A DNA stretch of 64,000 nucleotides. It comes from Agrobacterium cavarae (GTDB lineage: Bacteria; Pseudomonadota; Alphaproteobacteria; Rhizobiales; Rhizobiaceae). Positions 47,199 through 56,443 of the stretch are shown one piece after another. The first letter of the stretch is position 1. Every line of letters starts with the position of its first letter. A model generated the notes under the pieces. The model saw nothing but the letters and a program-made list of their open reading frames with translations. It was not told the origin of the DNA and made no database searches. The translations under genes were made by a program, and so were the position numbers. The stretch spans positions 124,001 through 188,000 of the forward strand of contig NZ_SISF01000032.1 of assembly GCF_004310285.1 (NCBI RefSeq), given 5' to 3'.

Positions 47199-48175
47199 TC
47201 CACACACGCAACCTTCCCTTCTTCACCACGCTGGCGATCTTCATCATTGCCTATGCCCTGTGCGTTTCCCAATATCCGGGCATTCTCAGCACACGGGTCA
47301 TCGGCAATCTTCTGACCGACAATGCCTTTCTCGGCATTGCGGCCGTCGGCATGACATTCGTGATCCTGTCTGGCGGCATCGATCTGTCGATCGGATCGGT
47401 CATCGCCTTTTCCAGCGTCTTCGTCGCCGTGCTCGTCAACGGATATGGTGTTCATCCGCTCGTTGCCTTTGCGGCGGTGCTCGTCATCGCCACGATTTTT
47501 GGCAGCCTGATGGGCGCGATGATCCGCTTTCTCGCGATCCCGCCCTTCGTCGTCACCCTCGCAGGCATGTTTCTGGCACGCGGGGCCGCCTATCTCATGT
47601 CGACCGATTCCGTCCCGATCTCCCATCCGGTCATCGATGCCATCCAGGGCTTCTATATTCGTGTGCCCGGTGGCGGTCGATTGACGGCGCTTGCCATCCT
47701 GATGCTGATCGTTTTTGCGGTCGGCATATTGGTGGCAGCCCGCACCCGCTTCGGTGCCAATGTCTACGCGCTTGGTGGAAACCAGCAATCGGCGGAACTG
47801 ATGGGTGTACCCGTCGCCAAGACCACGATCGGCATCTACGCGCTGTCCGGCTTTCTCTCCGGCCTCGCGGGCATCGTCTACACGCTCTACACTTCGTCGG
47901 GCTACTCTCTGGCGACCGTTGGTGTCGAACTGGATGCGATTGCAGCCGTGGTGATCGGCGGGACACTGCTGACAGGTGGAACAGGCCTCGTTGCCGGCAC
48001 TTTCATCGGCCTGATGATCCAGGGCCTCATTCAGACCTATATCGTTTTTGATGGAACACTGTCATCCTGGTGGACGAAAATCGTCATCGGCATACTTCTG
48101 TTCATATTCATCGTTTTGCAACGCACAATCATCTGGTACTCAAACAGAAGAATGGCGGCGGCTCACCCGGCATAA
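47195..48175 (+). CDS. yjfF: sugar ABC importer permease, YjfF type
   Basis: The 326-residue permease has the same family features: GMTFVILSGGIDLSIGSV near residue 55 and GGTLLTGGTGLVAGTFIG near 258. It corresponds to YjfF, the second permease of the galactofuranose system. The start overlaps the ytfT stop (ATGA). The order ytfQ-ytfR-ytfT-yjfF is the E. coli order. A regulator gene follows 18 bases later. Confidence 0.88.
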   Translation: MIHTRNLPFFTTLAIFIIAYALCVSQYPGILSTRVIGNLLTDNAFLGIAAVGMTFVILSGGIDLSIGSVIAFSSVFVAVLVNGYGVHPLVAFAAVLVIATIFGSLMGAMIRFLAIPPFVVTLAGMFLARGAAYLMSTDSVPISHPVIDAIQGFYIRVPGGGRLTALAILMLIVFAVGILVAARTRFGANVYALGGNQQSAELMGVPVAKTTIGIYALSGFLSGLAGIVYTLYTSSGYSLATVGVELDAIAAVVIGGTLLTGGTGLVAGTFIGLMIQGLIQTYIVFDGTLSSWWTKIVIGILLFIFIVLQRTIIWYSNRRMAAAHPA

Positions 48176-48193
48176 CATCAGCGAGGGAGATAG

Positions 48194-48925
48194 TTGTTGG
48201 GGCTACTGGAAAACACGATATCGGGACGAAAGCGGCGCAACAGCCATGCGCACGTCGTGGCGGAACTTGGCAGCGCCATTGTTTCGGGCCGGATACCGGA
48301 GGGTTCCCTTCTCCCCAACGATGCCGAACTCTCGCTTCGCTTCGGCGTATCGAGGACCGTTCTCAGAGAGACGATGAAAACGCTGGCCGCAAAGCGGCTG
48401 GTGGAAGCCAAAGCGAAAGTCGGGACACGCGTTCTCGACAAATCGAGCTGGAACTTCTTTGACCCGGATGTGCTGGGATGGCGTTGCGAGGCAGGGCTCG
48501 ATCCGGAGTTCATCGAGCATCTGGCCGAAATTCGCCTGGCGCTTGAGCCGGCTGCTGCGGCAGCGGCTGCTCGGCATGCGTCCAGCGAAGATATTGTCGC
48601 GCTCTACGCGATCGCGGCGAAATTCGACAACCCTGCCCATACCGCCGAAAGCATTGCCAAGATCGATCTGGAATTCCATCTGGCCGTTGCCAGCATTTCC
48701 GGCAATCCCTTCATGCGTTCGGCAAGTGGTCTGATCGAGGCGGCACTAGCCATCTCCTTCAAGCTCTCGTCGCCTGCCTCGGCTCCAGCCACCATCGCGG
48801 AGATTGCCGCCAACCATTTGCGCATTGTGCACGCCATTGCCGCGCGAGATGAGGCCGCCGCCGTAAAGGCGATGCGGCACGTGATTGAAGTCGGCAAGGA
48901 TCGGATCAAGAACGCGGCGCTTTAA
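48194..48925 (+). CDS. GntR-family regulator, FadR/FCD type
   Basis: The 243-residue protein has an N-terminal GntR winged helix (about residues 15-80: LLPNDAELSLRFGVSRTVLRETMKTLAAKRLVEAKAKVGTRV) and an FCD ligand domain (about 98-235). His residues in DLEFHLAVA and NHLRIVHAI may hold a metal, as in sugar-acid-sensing FCD proteins. The start is one of two adjacent TTG codons (48194 or 48197) after GAGGGAGA. It is the last gene of the importer operon and probably represses it and the divergent dehydratase gene, releasing when a sugar acid binds. Confidence 0.85.
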   Translation: MLGLLENTISGRKRRNSHAHVVAELGSAIVSGRIPEGSLLPNDAELSLRFGVSRTVLRETMKTLAAKRLVEAKAKVGTRVLDKSSWNFFDPDVLGWRCEAGLDPEFIEHLAEIRLALEPAAAAAAARHASSEDIVALYAIAAKFDNPAHTAESIAKIDLEFHLAVASISGNPFMRSASGLIEAALAISFKLSSPASAPATIAEIAANHLRIVHAIAARDEAAAVKAMRHVIEVGKDRIKNAAL

Positions 48926-48983
48926 GTGCTCAGCAGGGTACGGTCTTTTGCTTTTGGTCGCTCGTGATCTTGGAGGGCAGACA

Positions 48984-49502
48984 GTGATCAGCACCGAGCG
49001 CCTGATCCTGCGAAATTGGCGGGATGATCATTTCCAACATTTTTTTGCCATGCATATGGATCCGCGTGTCATGGCTGATCTCGGAGGACCGATGACCGAG
49101 TATCAGAGCCAACAAAAATTTGAGCGCTATCGGACGGCGGAAATTGAACACGGCATCTCCCGTTGGGCCGTAGAAGACCGGGAGGGAAAATTCCTCGGCT
49201 ACGCAGGTGTTATGCCTCGGATGACGACGAACCATCCACTGGGTTCCCACTATGAGGTTGGCTGGAGATTCAATCGAAACGCTTGGGGATGCGGTTATGC
49301 TACAGAAAGTGCTAAAGCGGCCCTGGTACATGCCAAAAGTCATTTAGATGCGACTGAGATCGTGTCCTATACGAGCGCCGAAAATCTTCGGTCTCAAGCC
49401 GTTATGGGGCGGGTCGGGCTCATTCGGAGGCGTTCTTTAGATTTTCTGCTGCCCGTAGAGAATGATAAATTTTGGCGAGGACTGGTTTGGGTCGCGCTTT
49501 GA
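48984..49502 (+). CDS. GNAT-family N-acetyltransferase (RimJ-like)
   Basis: The 172-residue protein starts ISTERLILRNWRDDHFQHF, the typical N-terminus of RimJ/RimL-like GNAT enzymes, and has an acetyl-CoA-binding segment RNAWGCGYATESAKAAL near residue 95. It transfers acetyl from acetyl-CoA to an amine that cannot be named. The GTG at 48984 has GGAGGGC before it. Base composition is lower in GC than its neighbours, which may hint at transfer. Confidence 0.82.
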   Translation: MISTERLILRNWRDDHFQHFFAMHMDPRVMADLGGPMTEYQSQQKFERYRTAEIEHGISRWAVEDREGKFLGYAGVMPRMTTNHPLGSHYEVGWRFNRNAWGCGYATESAKAALVHAKSHLDATEIVSYTSAENLRSQAVMGRVGLIRRRSLDFLLPVENDKFWRGLVWVAL

Positions 49503-49590
49503 GGTGATATTTCCCCTCTCCAGCAAATAAGCCCAGTTAATCGCGCGGTGTGATGGCAACCCGGTTCGCGCTGTAGCTGTGCCCTTAAAC

Positions 49591-52500
49591 TCAATGGAAG
49601 TTGCGGCCCTTGACCGTGATGTGATCGTCATCGCTCTCCTGAAGAGCTGATCTTGGAGGTAACCCGCGTCTGTCACGCGTCGTCGGTATCCCATGGTGAA
49701 ACTCATCGCCGCGACCATGCGGCAGCGGAAACGGCTTATCCCTTTCGCCGACACTTCTCAGAACATCCGACAGATCGGTGATGCGGTGAGCAACCACATG
49801 CACGACCTCGCCTTCACGCTGAAGCTTGCCGTAAATTCCCACCATCCCCGCCGACAGGATGACACGGCGGTATTTCTCGAAGGTCTTCACCCAGACGACG
49901 GCATTGGCAATGCCGGTCTCGTCTTCAAGCGTCATGAAGATGACGCCCTTTGCCGAGCCGGGGCGCTGCCGCACGAGCACCAGACCGGCAACTTCCAGCC
50001 AGCGGCCGTCATTCGTCTTAAGCGTCTCAGCGCATGTCACGATCCGACGTCGCGCGAGATCCTGGCGTAGGAAGCTCATGGGGTGGTCTCGCAGCGTCAG
50101 GCCCACATGACCATAGTCCTGCACAACCTCTCCGCCTGCGGTCATGGGCAGCAGGTTGACTTCCGGCTCCTGCATCTCCTCGATCAACGCGTTCTCCCGA
50201 GCAGCTGCGGCGGCAAAAAGCGGCAAGGGTTCATCGCGCAGGCCCTTGATCGCCCACAATGCCTCACGACGTGAAAGACCGAGGGACGGCAAAAAAGCAT
50301 CCGCTTCGGCAAGACACACCAGCGCGGAAACCGGTACCCCTGCCCGCCTCCATAAATCATCGATAGATTGAAAGGGACGCTCCTCCCGGCACGCGATAAT
50401 ATTGCCCGCATGATGGTTGGACAGCCCCTTCACCAGCCGCATGCCAAGGCGAACGGCGTTGCGGTCCGGACCGACCTTCTCCTCCAGCACGCAATCCCAG
50501 CGGCTCGCATTGACGCAAACGGGCCGAACAACAACGCCGTGGTCGCGTGCATCGCGAACAAGCTGTGCAGGAGCATAGAACCCCATGGGCTGGGAGTTCA
50601 AAAGCGCCGCACAGAAGATATCGGGATGGTGGCACTTCACCCATGCCGATGCATAGGCGATCAAGGCGAAGGAGGCTGCATGGCTTTCGGGAAAGCCATA
50701 GCTGCCGAAACCTTGAATCTGAGCGAAGAGTCTTTTGGCAAACTCTTCGCTAAAGCCATTTTCAATAAGCCCGCCGATGAGCCGTTTTTCGAAATTCGCG
50801 ATAGTCCCAACATTTTTGAATGTGGCCATCGCCCGTCTCAGCTTATCCGCTTCACTGGGGGTAAAGCCGGCACAGTCGATGGCAATGCGCATGGCATGTT
50901 CCTGAAACAGCGGAACGCCAAGCGTCTTCTCAAGAACCTTTTCAAGGGTGGGATGCTCGTAAACGATCTTCTTACCCTCTGCTATTTCCTGACGCCGCTT
51001 CAGATAGGGATGGACCATATTGCCCTGTATCGGACCCGGCCGCACGATTGCGACCTGAATGACCAGATCGTAAAGCTCCCTCGGTCTCAGCCTTGGCAAC
51101 ATCGACATCTGCGCCCGGCTTTCGATCTGGAACGTGCCGATCGTATCGGCCTTGCAGATCATGTCGTAGGTCGGATCGTCGTTGTTATTGATGCTGGTCA
51201 GTCCAAACTCTTCACCCTTGCGAACCGTCAGCATTTCGAAGGCTCTGCGCATGCAGGACAGCATGCCGAGCGCCAGGCAATCCATCTTCATGAATTTGAC
51301 GATCTCGATATCGTCCTTGTCCCATTCGATGATCCGCCTGTCCTTCATGGATGCTGGAAGAATGGGAACGAGTTCGTCCAGACGGTCATGGGTCAACACG
51401 AAACCGCCGGGATGCTGGCTGTAATGGCGGGGCGTTCCGATCAACTGGCGCGCGAGATCGAAGGCGAGCCTGACGCGCCGATCTTCCAGATTGATATTCA
51501 GTTCCCTGGCGTGCTTCTCTCCGGTCCCTTCCGTCCACCACCATATCTGCGAGGACATGAGTTTGGTCAGATCTTCGGGAAGGCCCAGTACCTTGCCGAC
51601 ATCGCGGATGGCGCCCTTGCCGCGATAGCAGGTCACCACAGCACAAAGCGCCGCCTTATCGAACCCATAGTGATCATAAATCCACTGGATGATTTCCTCG
51701 CGCCGCTGGTGCTCGAAATCAACATCGATATCCGGCGGTTCGTCACGGTCCTCGGAAACGAAACGCTCGAACAGAAGGTCGCTTTCATCCGGATCGATTG
51801 CGGTGATGCCGAGGACATAACAGACGGCCGAATTGGCCGCAGATCCACGTCCCTGGCAGAGAATCTTCATCTCCCGTGCCTTCCTGACGATGGTATTGAC
51901 GGTCAAAAAGTAGGGCGCATATTCCTTCTTGGCGATGATGGTCAATTCGTGCCGAAGCGCCTTCCTCACCTTTTCTGGCACGCCATTGGGATATCGCTTC
52001 GGTGCCTCATCCCAGACGAATTTTTCCAGCGCTTCCTGCGCCGTCAGGCCTGGTACCTGCCGCTCATCGGGATATTGATATTCCAACTCCGAGAGCGAAA
52101 ACCTGCACTTCTTCACGATCTTTAGCGTATTTTCCAAGGCATCCGGATAGGCAGAAAAAAGCCGGTACATTTCCTCCGGCGGCTTCAGATAGCGATCGGC
52201 ATGACGCTCGCGGCGAAAGCCGGCATCGTCGATGGTGCAGTTATGGCGAATGCAGGTGACGACATCCTGAAGCATGCGACGACCGGGCTCATGAAAAAGG
52301 ACGTCATTGGTGACGACCGTTGCCACACCGGCGCGCACTGCCATCTGCGAAAGCTCATGCAGGCGGAATGCATCGTTCGGTCGGCGACGCAGGCTCATCG
52401 CCACATAGGCGCGGTCGCCGAAATCAGCCCTTATCCGTCGCAGATGGCTGGAAAGCCCTTCATGCGTCTCATCCGGCAGGAGAATCACGATCAGCCCTTC

Positions 52501-52857
52501 GCCATAGGTGACCAGATCACTCCAGGTGAGCGAGCACTTGCCAGCCTTGCCATCTCTCTTGCCGAATGTCAGCAGGCGGCATAGGCGGGCATAGGCCTCC
52601 CTGTCCACCGGATAGACCAGCACGGAAACATCCTGCGCTAGGTCCAGTCGACAACCGACTACCAGCCGCATACCAAGCTCTTCGGCAATCTTGTGCGCGC
52701 GGGGAATGGCGGCGAGACTGTTGCGATCGACAATGCCCAACGCCTCTATGCCAAGCGCTTTGGCCTGGGCGAACAATTCCTCACAGGAGCTGGCGCCACG
52801 CAGAAACGAAAAATGCGAGGTAACCTGCAGTTCGGCATAACGAACACCCGTACTCAT
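49591..52857 (-). CDS. dnaE2: error-prone DNA polymerase III alpha subunit DnaE2 (ImuC)
   Basis: The 1088-residue polymerase has an N-terminal PHP domain (YAELQVTSHFSFLRGASS), the catalytic region with the metal aspartates in PDIDVDFEHQRREE near residue 395, a helix-hairpin-helix region and a C-terminal OB fold (VAGLVLVRQRPGSAKGV near 970). It replaces the replicative polymerase at lesions in SOS mutagenesis. The ATG at 52857 overlaps the imuB stop by 4 bases. It works with ImuA and ImuB. The last about 40 residues after the OB fold are charged and vary between species. Confidence 0.95.
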   Translation of the reverse strand: MSTGVRYAELQVTSHFSFLRGASSCEELFAQAKALGIEALGIVDRNSLAAIPRAHKIAEELGMRLVVGCRLDLAQDVSVLVYPVDREAYARLCRLLTFGKRDGKAGKCSLTWSDLVTYGEGLIVILLPDETHEGLSSHLRRIRADFGDRAYVAMSLRRRPNDAFRLHELSQMAVRAGVATVVTNDVLFHEPGRRMLQDVVTCIRHNCTIDDAGFRRERHADRYLKPPEEMYRLFSAYPDALENTLKIVKKCRFSLSELEYQYPDERQVPGLTAQEALEKFVWDEAPKRYPNGVPEKVRKALRHELTIIAKKEYAPYFLTVNTIVRKAREMKILCQGRGSAANSAVCYVLGITAIDPDESDLLFERFVSEDRDEPPDIDVDFEHQRREEIIQWIYDHYGFDKAALCAVVTCYRGKGAIRDVGKVLGLPEDLTKLMSSQIWWWTEGTGEKHARELNINLEDRRVRLAFDLARQLIGTPRHYSQHPGGFVLTHDRLDELVPILPASMKDRRIIEWDKDDIEIVKFMKMDCLALGMLSCMRRAFEMLTVRKGEEFGLTSINNNDDPTYDMICKADTIGTFQIESRAQMSMLPRLRPRELYDLVIQVAIVRPGPIQGNMVHPYLKRRQEIAEGKKIVYEHPTLEKVLEKTLGVPLFQEHAMRIAIDCAGFTPSEADKLRRAMATFKNVGTIANFEKRLIGGLIENGFSEEFAKRLFAQIQGFGSYGFPESHAASFALIAYASAWVKCHHPDIFCAALLNSQPMGFYAPAQLVRDARDHGVVVRPVCVNASRWDCVLEEKVGPDRNAVRLGMRLVKGLSNHHAGNIIACREERPFQSIDDLWRRAGVPVSALVCLAEADAFLPSLGLSRREALWAIKGLRDEPLPLFAAAAARENALIEEMQEPEVNLLPMTAGGEVVQDYGHVGLTLRDHPMSFLRQDLARRRIVTCAETLKTNDGRWLEVAGLVLVRQRPGSAKGVIFMTLEDETGIANAVVWVKTFEKYRRVILSAGMVGIYGKLQREGEVVHVVAHRITDLSDVLRSVGERDKPFPLPHGRGDEFHHGIPTTRDRRGLPPRSALQESDDDHITVKGRNFH

Positions 52858-54371
52858 GCGAAAAATCCATGCATGAACCACTCCAGAGAGCCGGTCTCGG
52901 TGTGCTCGCCATCGCCGGAGCGGAATATCCAGAAGCGCTCGCCGCTCTCATTTTCCACGCGGAAATAATCGCGCACCGCCGAGAGTTCTCGATCGCGCTT
53001 CCACCATTCGCCAAAGACGCGCTCCGGCCCGTCGGCTCGCTTGACGATGTGACGCACCCCGCGCCATGTGAAGTTTCGGGGAGGATGATCGGGCAAGAGT
53101 GCCACCGTCTGGATTGGCTCCGGCTTGAACAGAAGCCTCACCGGTCGCGGCCAATGTTCCGGCCAGCCAGGTGCATCTTCCGTGGCCTCGGCTGGAATCT
53201 TTTGAACGGAACGCTCCGGCACATCGCTTTGAACGGCGGCATAGCGATAGACCTTGTGGCCACGATTGAGGATGATATCGACAGCCTCGCCAATATCGCC
53301 TCCCGCCTCATCCAGAAGAACGGAGCGCGTCTGCCCGGCAACAAGCGGCTCGGCATGGGTCGCCGTCAGCGTCATCTTCTCGATGCCGAAACCCGGATCG
53401 ATCGTCTCGATACGATCGGTCAGAAGGCGCGACAATTGCTTGCTATCGCGTGCGGGTTTGGAGGTTCCGGCCCGAATGGCCTGCACACCACTATCGACAC
53501 GATGGAAAACGAGATCGACACGACGCGCACCTAAACCCCGCTTCTCCAAATCCAGACAGAGGTCGGACACAAGCTTTCGAGTGTATTTTGCAATGGTTTC
53601 TGCGGCACCAATCGGTTCGGGAAAGAAGCGGCGCACGGTTACCAGTTCCGCCACGCGGACCGGCTCTATCGGTTCCGACAGGATACCGTGAGCCTGATCC
53701 AGCCTGCGACCCACTTCCGGGCCGAACCGCAAAGTGATCGGCGCGCGCGGCGCGGCTGCCAATTCTCCAATACGGCGAAAGCCAAGGACCTTCAGCTCAT
53801 TGAGCAGATGTGCATCCAGCCGCAGGGCGGCAAGCGGGAGAGGTGCGAGCGCTTCTCGCACGCCACCTTCAGGTAAAATGGTGACGGCTTCGCGCCCGAA
53901 ACGGGCAAGCGCGTGGGCCGCGCCCCAGCTTTCGGCAATTGCCGCACGCGCCGTAAAACCCAGCGCATGCAGGCGATTGATCATGCCTGTCAGCATCAGT
54001 CTTTCATTGCCATGCAGGTGATCGGCCCCGGTCGTATCGAGCACCAGCCCATCGGGCGTATCCGGCGCGACGATGGGGGCATAGATGCGCAAAAACCAGA
54101 AGGCCAGATCCTCAAGGGCTTTTGCATCCTCCACCGGCTTCAAGTCTTCGACAATCAGGCCCGGTAGAATGGCCTGCGCCTTGCTGGCCGGCATGCCGGG
54201 CCGCAAGCCCGCTTTCAGCGCGGCACTATTCAGAGCAGCCACGAGCCGGCGGCTTCCCTGGCGGGCGATCATGACGACCGGAGTTTCAACCGGCGGCGCT
54301 TCGTCCCCAAGCATCCTGCGGTATCGATCCGTCTGCCATGTCGGCAGGTATAGCGAGACGACCCTCTGCAT
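52854..54371 (-). CDS. imuB: ImuB, inactive Y-family polymerase-like protein
   Basis: The 505-residue protein has the Y-family fold by pattern but lacks its active site. The start MQRVVSLYLPTW has no metal aspartates, and the usual SIDE motif is replaced by LVLDTTGADHL near residue 110. This is normal for ImuB, which links ImuA, DnaE2 and the beta clamp. I could not identify a clear QLxLF clamp motif. The ATG at 54371 begins at the conserved N-terminus and lies 86 bases inside the imuA gene in another frame. In-frame ATG 15 codons upstream is less likely. Confidence 0.9.
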   Translation of the reverse strand: MQRVVSLYLPTWQTDRYRRMLGDEAPPVETPVVMIARQGSRRLVAALNSAALKAGLRPGMPASKAQAILPGLIVEDLKPVEDAKALEDLAFWFLRIYAPIVAPDTPDGLVLDTTGADHLHGNERLMLTGMINRLHALGFTARAAIAESWGAAHALARFGREAVTILPEGGVREALAPLPLAALRLDAHLLNELKVLGFRRIGELAAAPRAPITLRFGPEVGRRLDQAHGILSEPIEPVRVAELVTVRRFFPEPIGAAETIAKYTRKLVSDLCLDLEKRGLGARRVDLVFHRVDSGVQAIRAGTSKPARDSKQLSRLLTDRIETIDPGFGIEKMTLTATHAEPLVAGQTRSVLLDEAGGDIGEAVDIILNRGHKVYRYAAVQSDVPERSVQKIPAEATEDAPGWPEHWPRPVRLLFKPEPIQTVALLPDHPPRNFTWRGVRHIVKRADGPERVFGEWWKRDRELSAVRDYFRVENESGERFWIFRSGDGEHTETGSLEWFMHGFFA

Positions 54372-55047
54372 CACAGGCTTCCACTTCCAGTTCAAAAGGT
54401 TCGCCGCCCCGGACACGCAGCAATTCTACAAACCAGCGTGACCGCCCTACCCCACGTACCGGCAGCGGGGTGGAGGGACGCATGGAAATGCGCCACCGGG
54501 TGACGGCGGCGGTCGGCTGACCAAAATCGGCAACACCGCTCATATGACGCCAGCGGCGAAGCGCTATGGCTGCCACGCCCGAAGCTTCTGCCGTCAGTTG
54601 CAAACGCCGCGACATGTTCATCGGCAGCTTCGACACTTCACCGATCACGGCACCAAAGCCGTTGCAGCGAAGCCCCTCCTCGAAACAATCCAGCACGCCC
54701 TTTTCGTCGCGGCATTCGACGATGATCAGCCGGTTATGCGAGAGCCCTGCCTGTGTGAGAGCAGGCATGAAAAGATCGGGACGGGTCACGCACCAAAGGA
54801 TCTTGCCCTTCAACCGGGCAGCGATGCCCGCACAAAAGAGCGCTGACGCTGCGCCATCCACGGCACCATTTCCGCCGCCGCTCACCTCATGCAAGCTGCC
54901 AAGCTTCAGGCCTTGACCGGGGAGACGCTCATCCATGGCTGGAATATTGAAGGGCAGAGTCTCCTGCTGTCTGGCAGGACCTTGGGTGATCCTCTCCAGC
55001 CTTTCTCGCAATTCCTCCACGACAAGCTGTTCTGCGCGCTTCTGCAT
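54286..55047 (-). CDS. imuA: ImuA, RecA-like mutagenesis protein
   Basis: The 253-residue protein matches ImuA: a helical start, then LGSLHEVSGGGNGAVDGAASALFCAGIAARLKGKILWC near residue 50-85, which corresponds to a RecA-like core without a proper Walker A. It is needed for DnaE2-dependent damage mutagenesis. The ATG at 55047 has GAGAAG before it; a GTG at 55074 would add nine residues and lies 14 bases from the SOS box. First gene of the imuA-imuB-dnaE2 operon. Its last 28 codons overlap imuB. Confidence 0.9.
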   Translation of the reverse strand: MQKRAEQLVVEELRERLERITQGPARQQETLPFNIPAMDERLPGQGLKLGSLHEVSGGGNGAVDGAASALFCAGIAARLKGKILWCVTRPDLFMPALTQAGLSHNRLIIVECRDEKGVLDCFEEGLRCNGFGAVIGEVSKLPMNMSRRLQLTAEASGVAAIALRRWRHMSGVADFGQPTAAVTRWRISMRPSTPLPVRGVGRSRWFVELLRVRGGEPFELEVEACDAEGRLAIPADMADGSIPQDAWGRSAAG

Positions 55048-55088
55048 GACACGAAACTTCTCAGAGCATTCCACGCTAAAAAACTAAT

Positions 55089-55103
55089 GTTCACTTTTTG
55101 TTC
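55089..55103 (-). promoter_or_regulatory. LexA (SOS) box of the imuABC operon
   Basis: GTTC-ACTTTTT-GTTC on the plus strand, read GAAC-N7-GAAC on the minus strand, is an exact copy of the alphaproteobacterial LexA site. It sits 41 bases before the imuA ATG. A TTGTGA element on the minus strand about 10 bases before it could be the -35 box, so bound LexA would block the promoter. Confidence 0.88.
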
Positions 55104-55164
55104 TAGATTCACAAAAGAGTCAACATGAGTCCGCCGGACTCCTGTGGAGAGATGGATGATTCCT

Positions 55165-56436
55165 TTATCTCCCGGCCAATGGCCGTACCGCGATACCTGC
55201 CAAAAAGGGCGATGTGACCACAGGCGTGCGCCGCGGCAGGCAGAGTTTGCCAGCCGCGTAGAACAGCAGGAACGAGCCGATCTGGTATGCGAAAATAATG
55301 TCGATCTCGACGAAAGAGCGGACGACAAAGAGGGCGCAGAGCGAAAACAGGATCAGCGCCTGCGGATCCTGATTGCGCATGAGGATTGATCGCAAGTGAC
55401 CCAAAAGCGTGCCGTAGAGCAGGATGACAAGCAGAATGAGACCGACGAAGCCGTTTTCCACCACCACCTCGATATAGGTGTTGTGGAAATGAAAGCCGCT
55501 GCGACCGGAAATGAAGAAATCGTCCCAGAGCCGTTCGGCATCGGAAAAGCCCGGCACCCAGAAACCCTGATAACCGACACCGAAAATTGGCGCCCGCTTG
55601 GCCGCCTCGATGCCCTGCTGCCAGAGATAGGTGCGTCCTGTCAGTGTCGTGTCCTTGCCGAAGACACCGAGGATCGCGTCGAAGAGGCCGAACTGTAGCG
55701 CGGCCACGACAAACAGACCGCCCAAGCCAACGGCTGCAAAAAACAGCATCTTCCTATTGCCAGGGGACAAGGCCCAGAGCGGCAGAAGACCCGCCATCAT
55801 GATGACGACGGCTGCAGTGGTGATCGCGGATGTTGCCGATTGCGATGCAAGCAGGCTGTATGCCGAGATCAGACCAGCAACGCCCGCGATCGGCAGCCAC
55901 AAACCTCTTTGGCGCAGCACAAGCACAGAAGCTACGGCAAAGAGGACGCCAAGCGAGGCATAGAAGCCCAACTGGTTCTTGGAAGAGAATGCGCCGACGA
56001 AGCTGGTCGTGCCATCCAGCGCATCGAAAAGATAGGTTCCAAACAGCAGTGAATAGAGAAGAACGATGGTAATGCCGATCAGCGCTCCGCGCGTCAGCGT
56101 CTTGATCGATATGACGCGCATGGCAATCAGCGCGCAAACGATGTGCGTCATGTACTGAATGGAGGCGCGCAGGCTGACGGACATGGCGTCCGACCAGAAG
56201 CTCGACAGCACGGCCAGAATGCCGAAGGCGAAGATCCACAAGTAGCGGGTGTAATTGCCGAGCACCCGGCGATAATCCACCACGACCAGAGGCAGCCAGA
56301 CGGCGTAATAGGCAAGGATCGAGATCTGGCCGAACTTCGACGAATAGGCGAAGACGAAGAAGGACAGCGCCACGGCCGCCGTTCCGTAGAGCCCATTTCT
56401 GTCAGGATCGATCAATGCCGATTTCGCAATCCGCAT
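55165..56436 (-). CDS. exoQ: exopolysaccharide polymerase/ligase-type protein ExoQ
   Basis: The 423-residue inner-membrane protein has about 11-12 hydrophobic segments and the Wzy_C/O-antigen-ligase region with TLTGRTYLWQQGIEAAKRAPIFGVGYQGFW (about residues 268-298) and FHFHNTYIEVVVENG near 318. ExoQ polymerises succinoglycan repeat units. GAGG lies 6 bases before the ATG. It starts 7 bases after the exoF stop, so exoY-exoF-exoQ reads as one unit. The imuA promoter region lies downstream. Confidence 0.85.
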   Translation of the reverse strand: MRIAKSALIDPDRNGLYGTAAVALSFFVFAYSSKFGQISILAYYAVWLPLVVVDYRRVLGNYTRYLWIFAFGILAVLSSFWSDAMSVSLRASIQYMTHIVCALIAMRVISIKTLTRGALIGITIVLLYSLLFGTYLFDALDGTTSFVGAFSSKNQLGFYASLGVLFAVASVLVLRQRGLWLPIAGVAGLISAYSLLASQSATSAITTAAVVIMMAGLLPLWALSPGNRKMLFFAAVGLGGLFVVAALQFGLFDAILGVFGKDTTLTGRTYLWQQGIEAAKRAPIFGVGYQGFWVPGFSDAERLWDDFFISGRSGFHFHNTYIEVVVENGFVGLILLVILLYGTLLGHLRSILMRNQDPQALILFSLCALFVVRSFVEIDIIFAYQIGSFLLFYAAGKLCLPRRTPVVTSPFLAGIAVRPLAGR

Positions 56437-56443
56437 GGCAGCC

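Noticed and set aside
50368..52125. A 585-codon plus-strand frame opposite dnaE2
   Set aside because: Antisense shadow of a strongly conserved polymerase.
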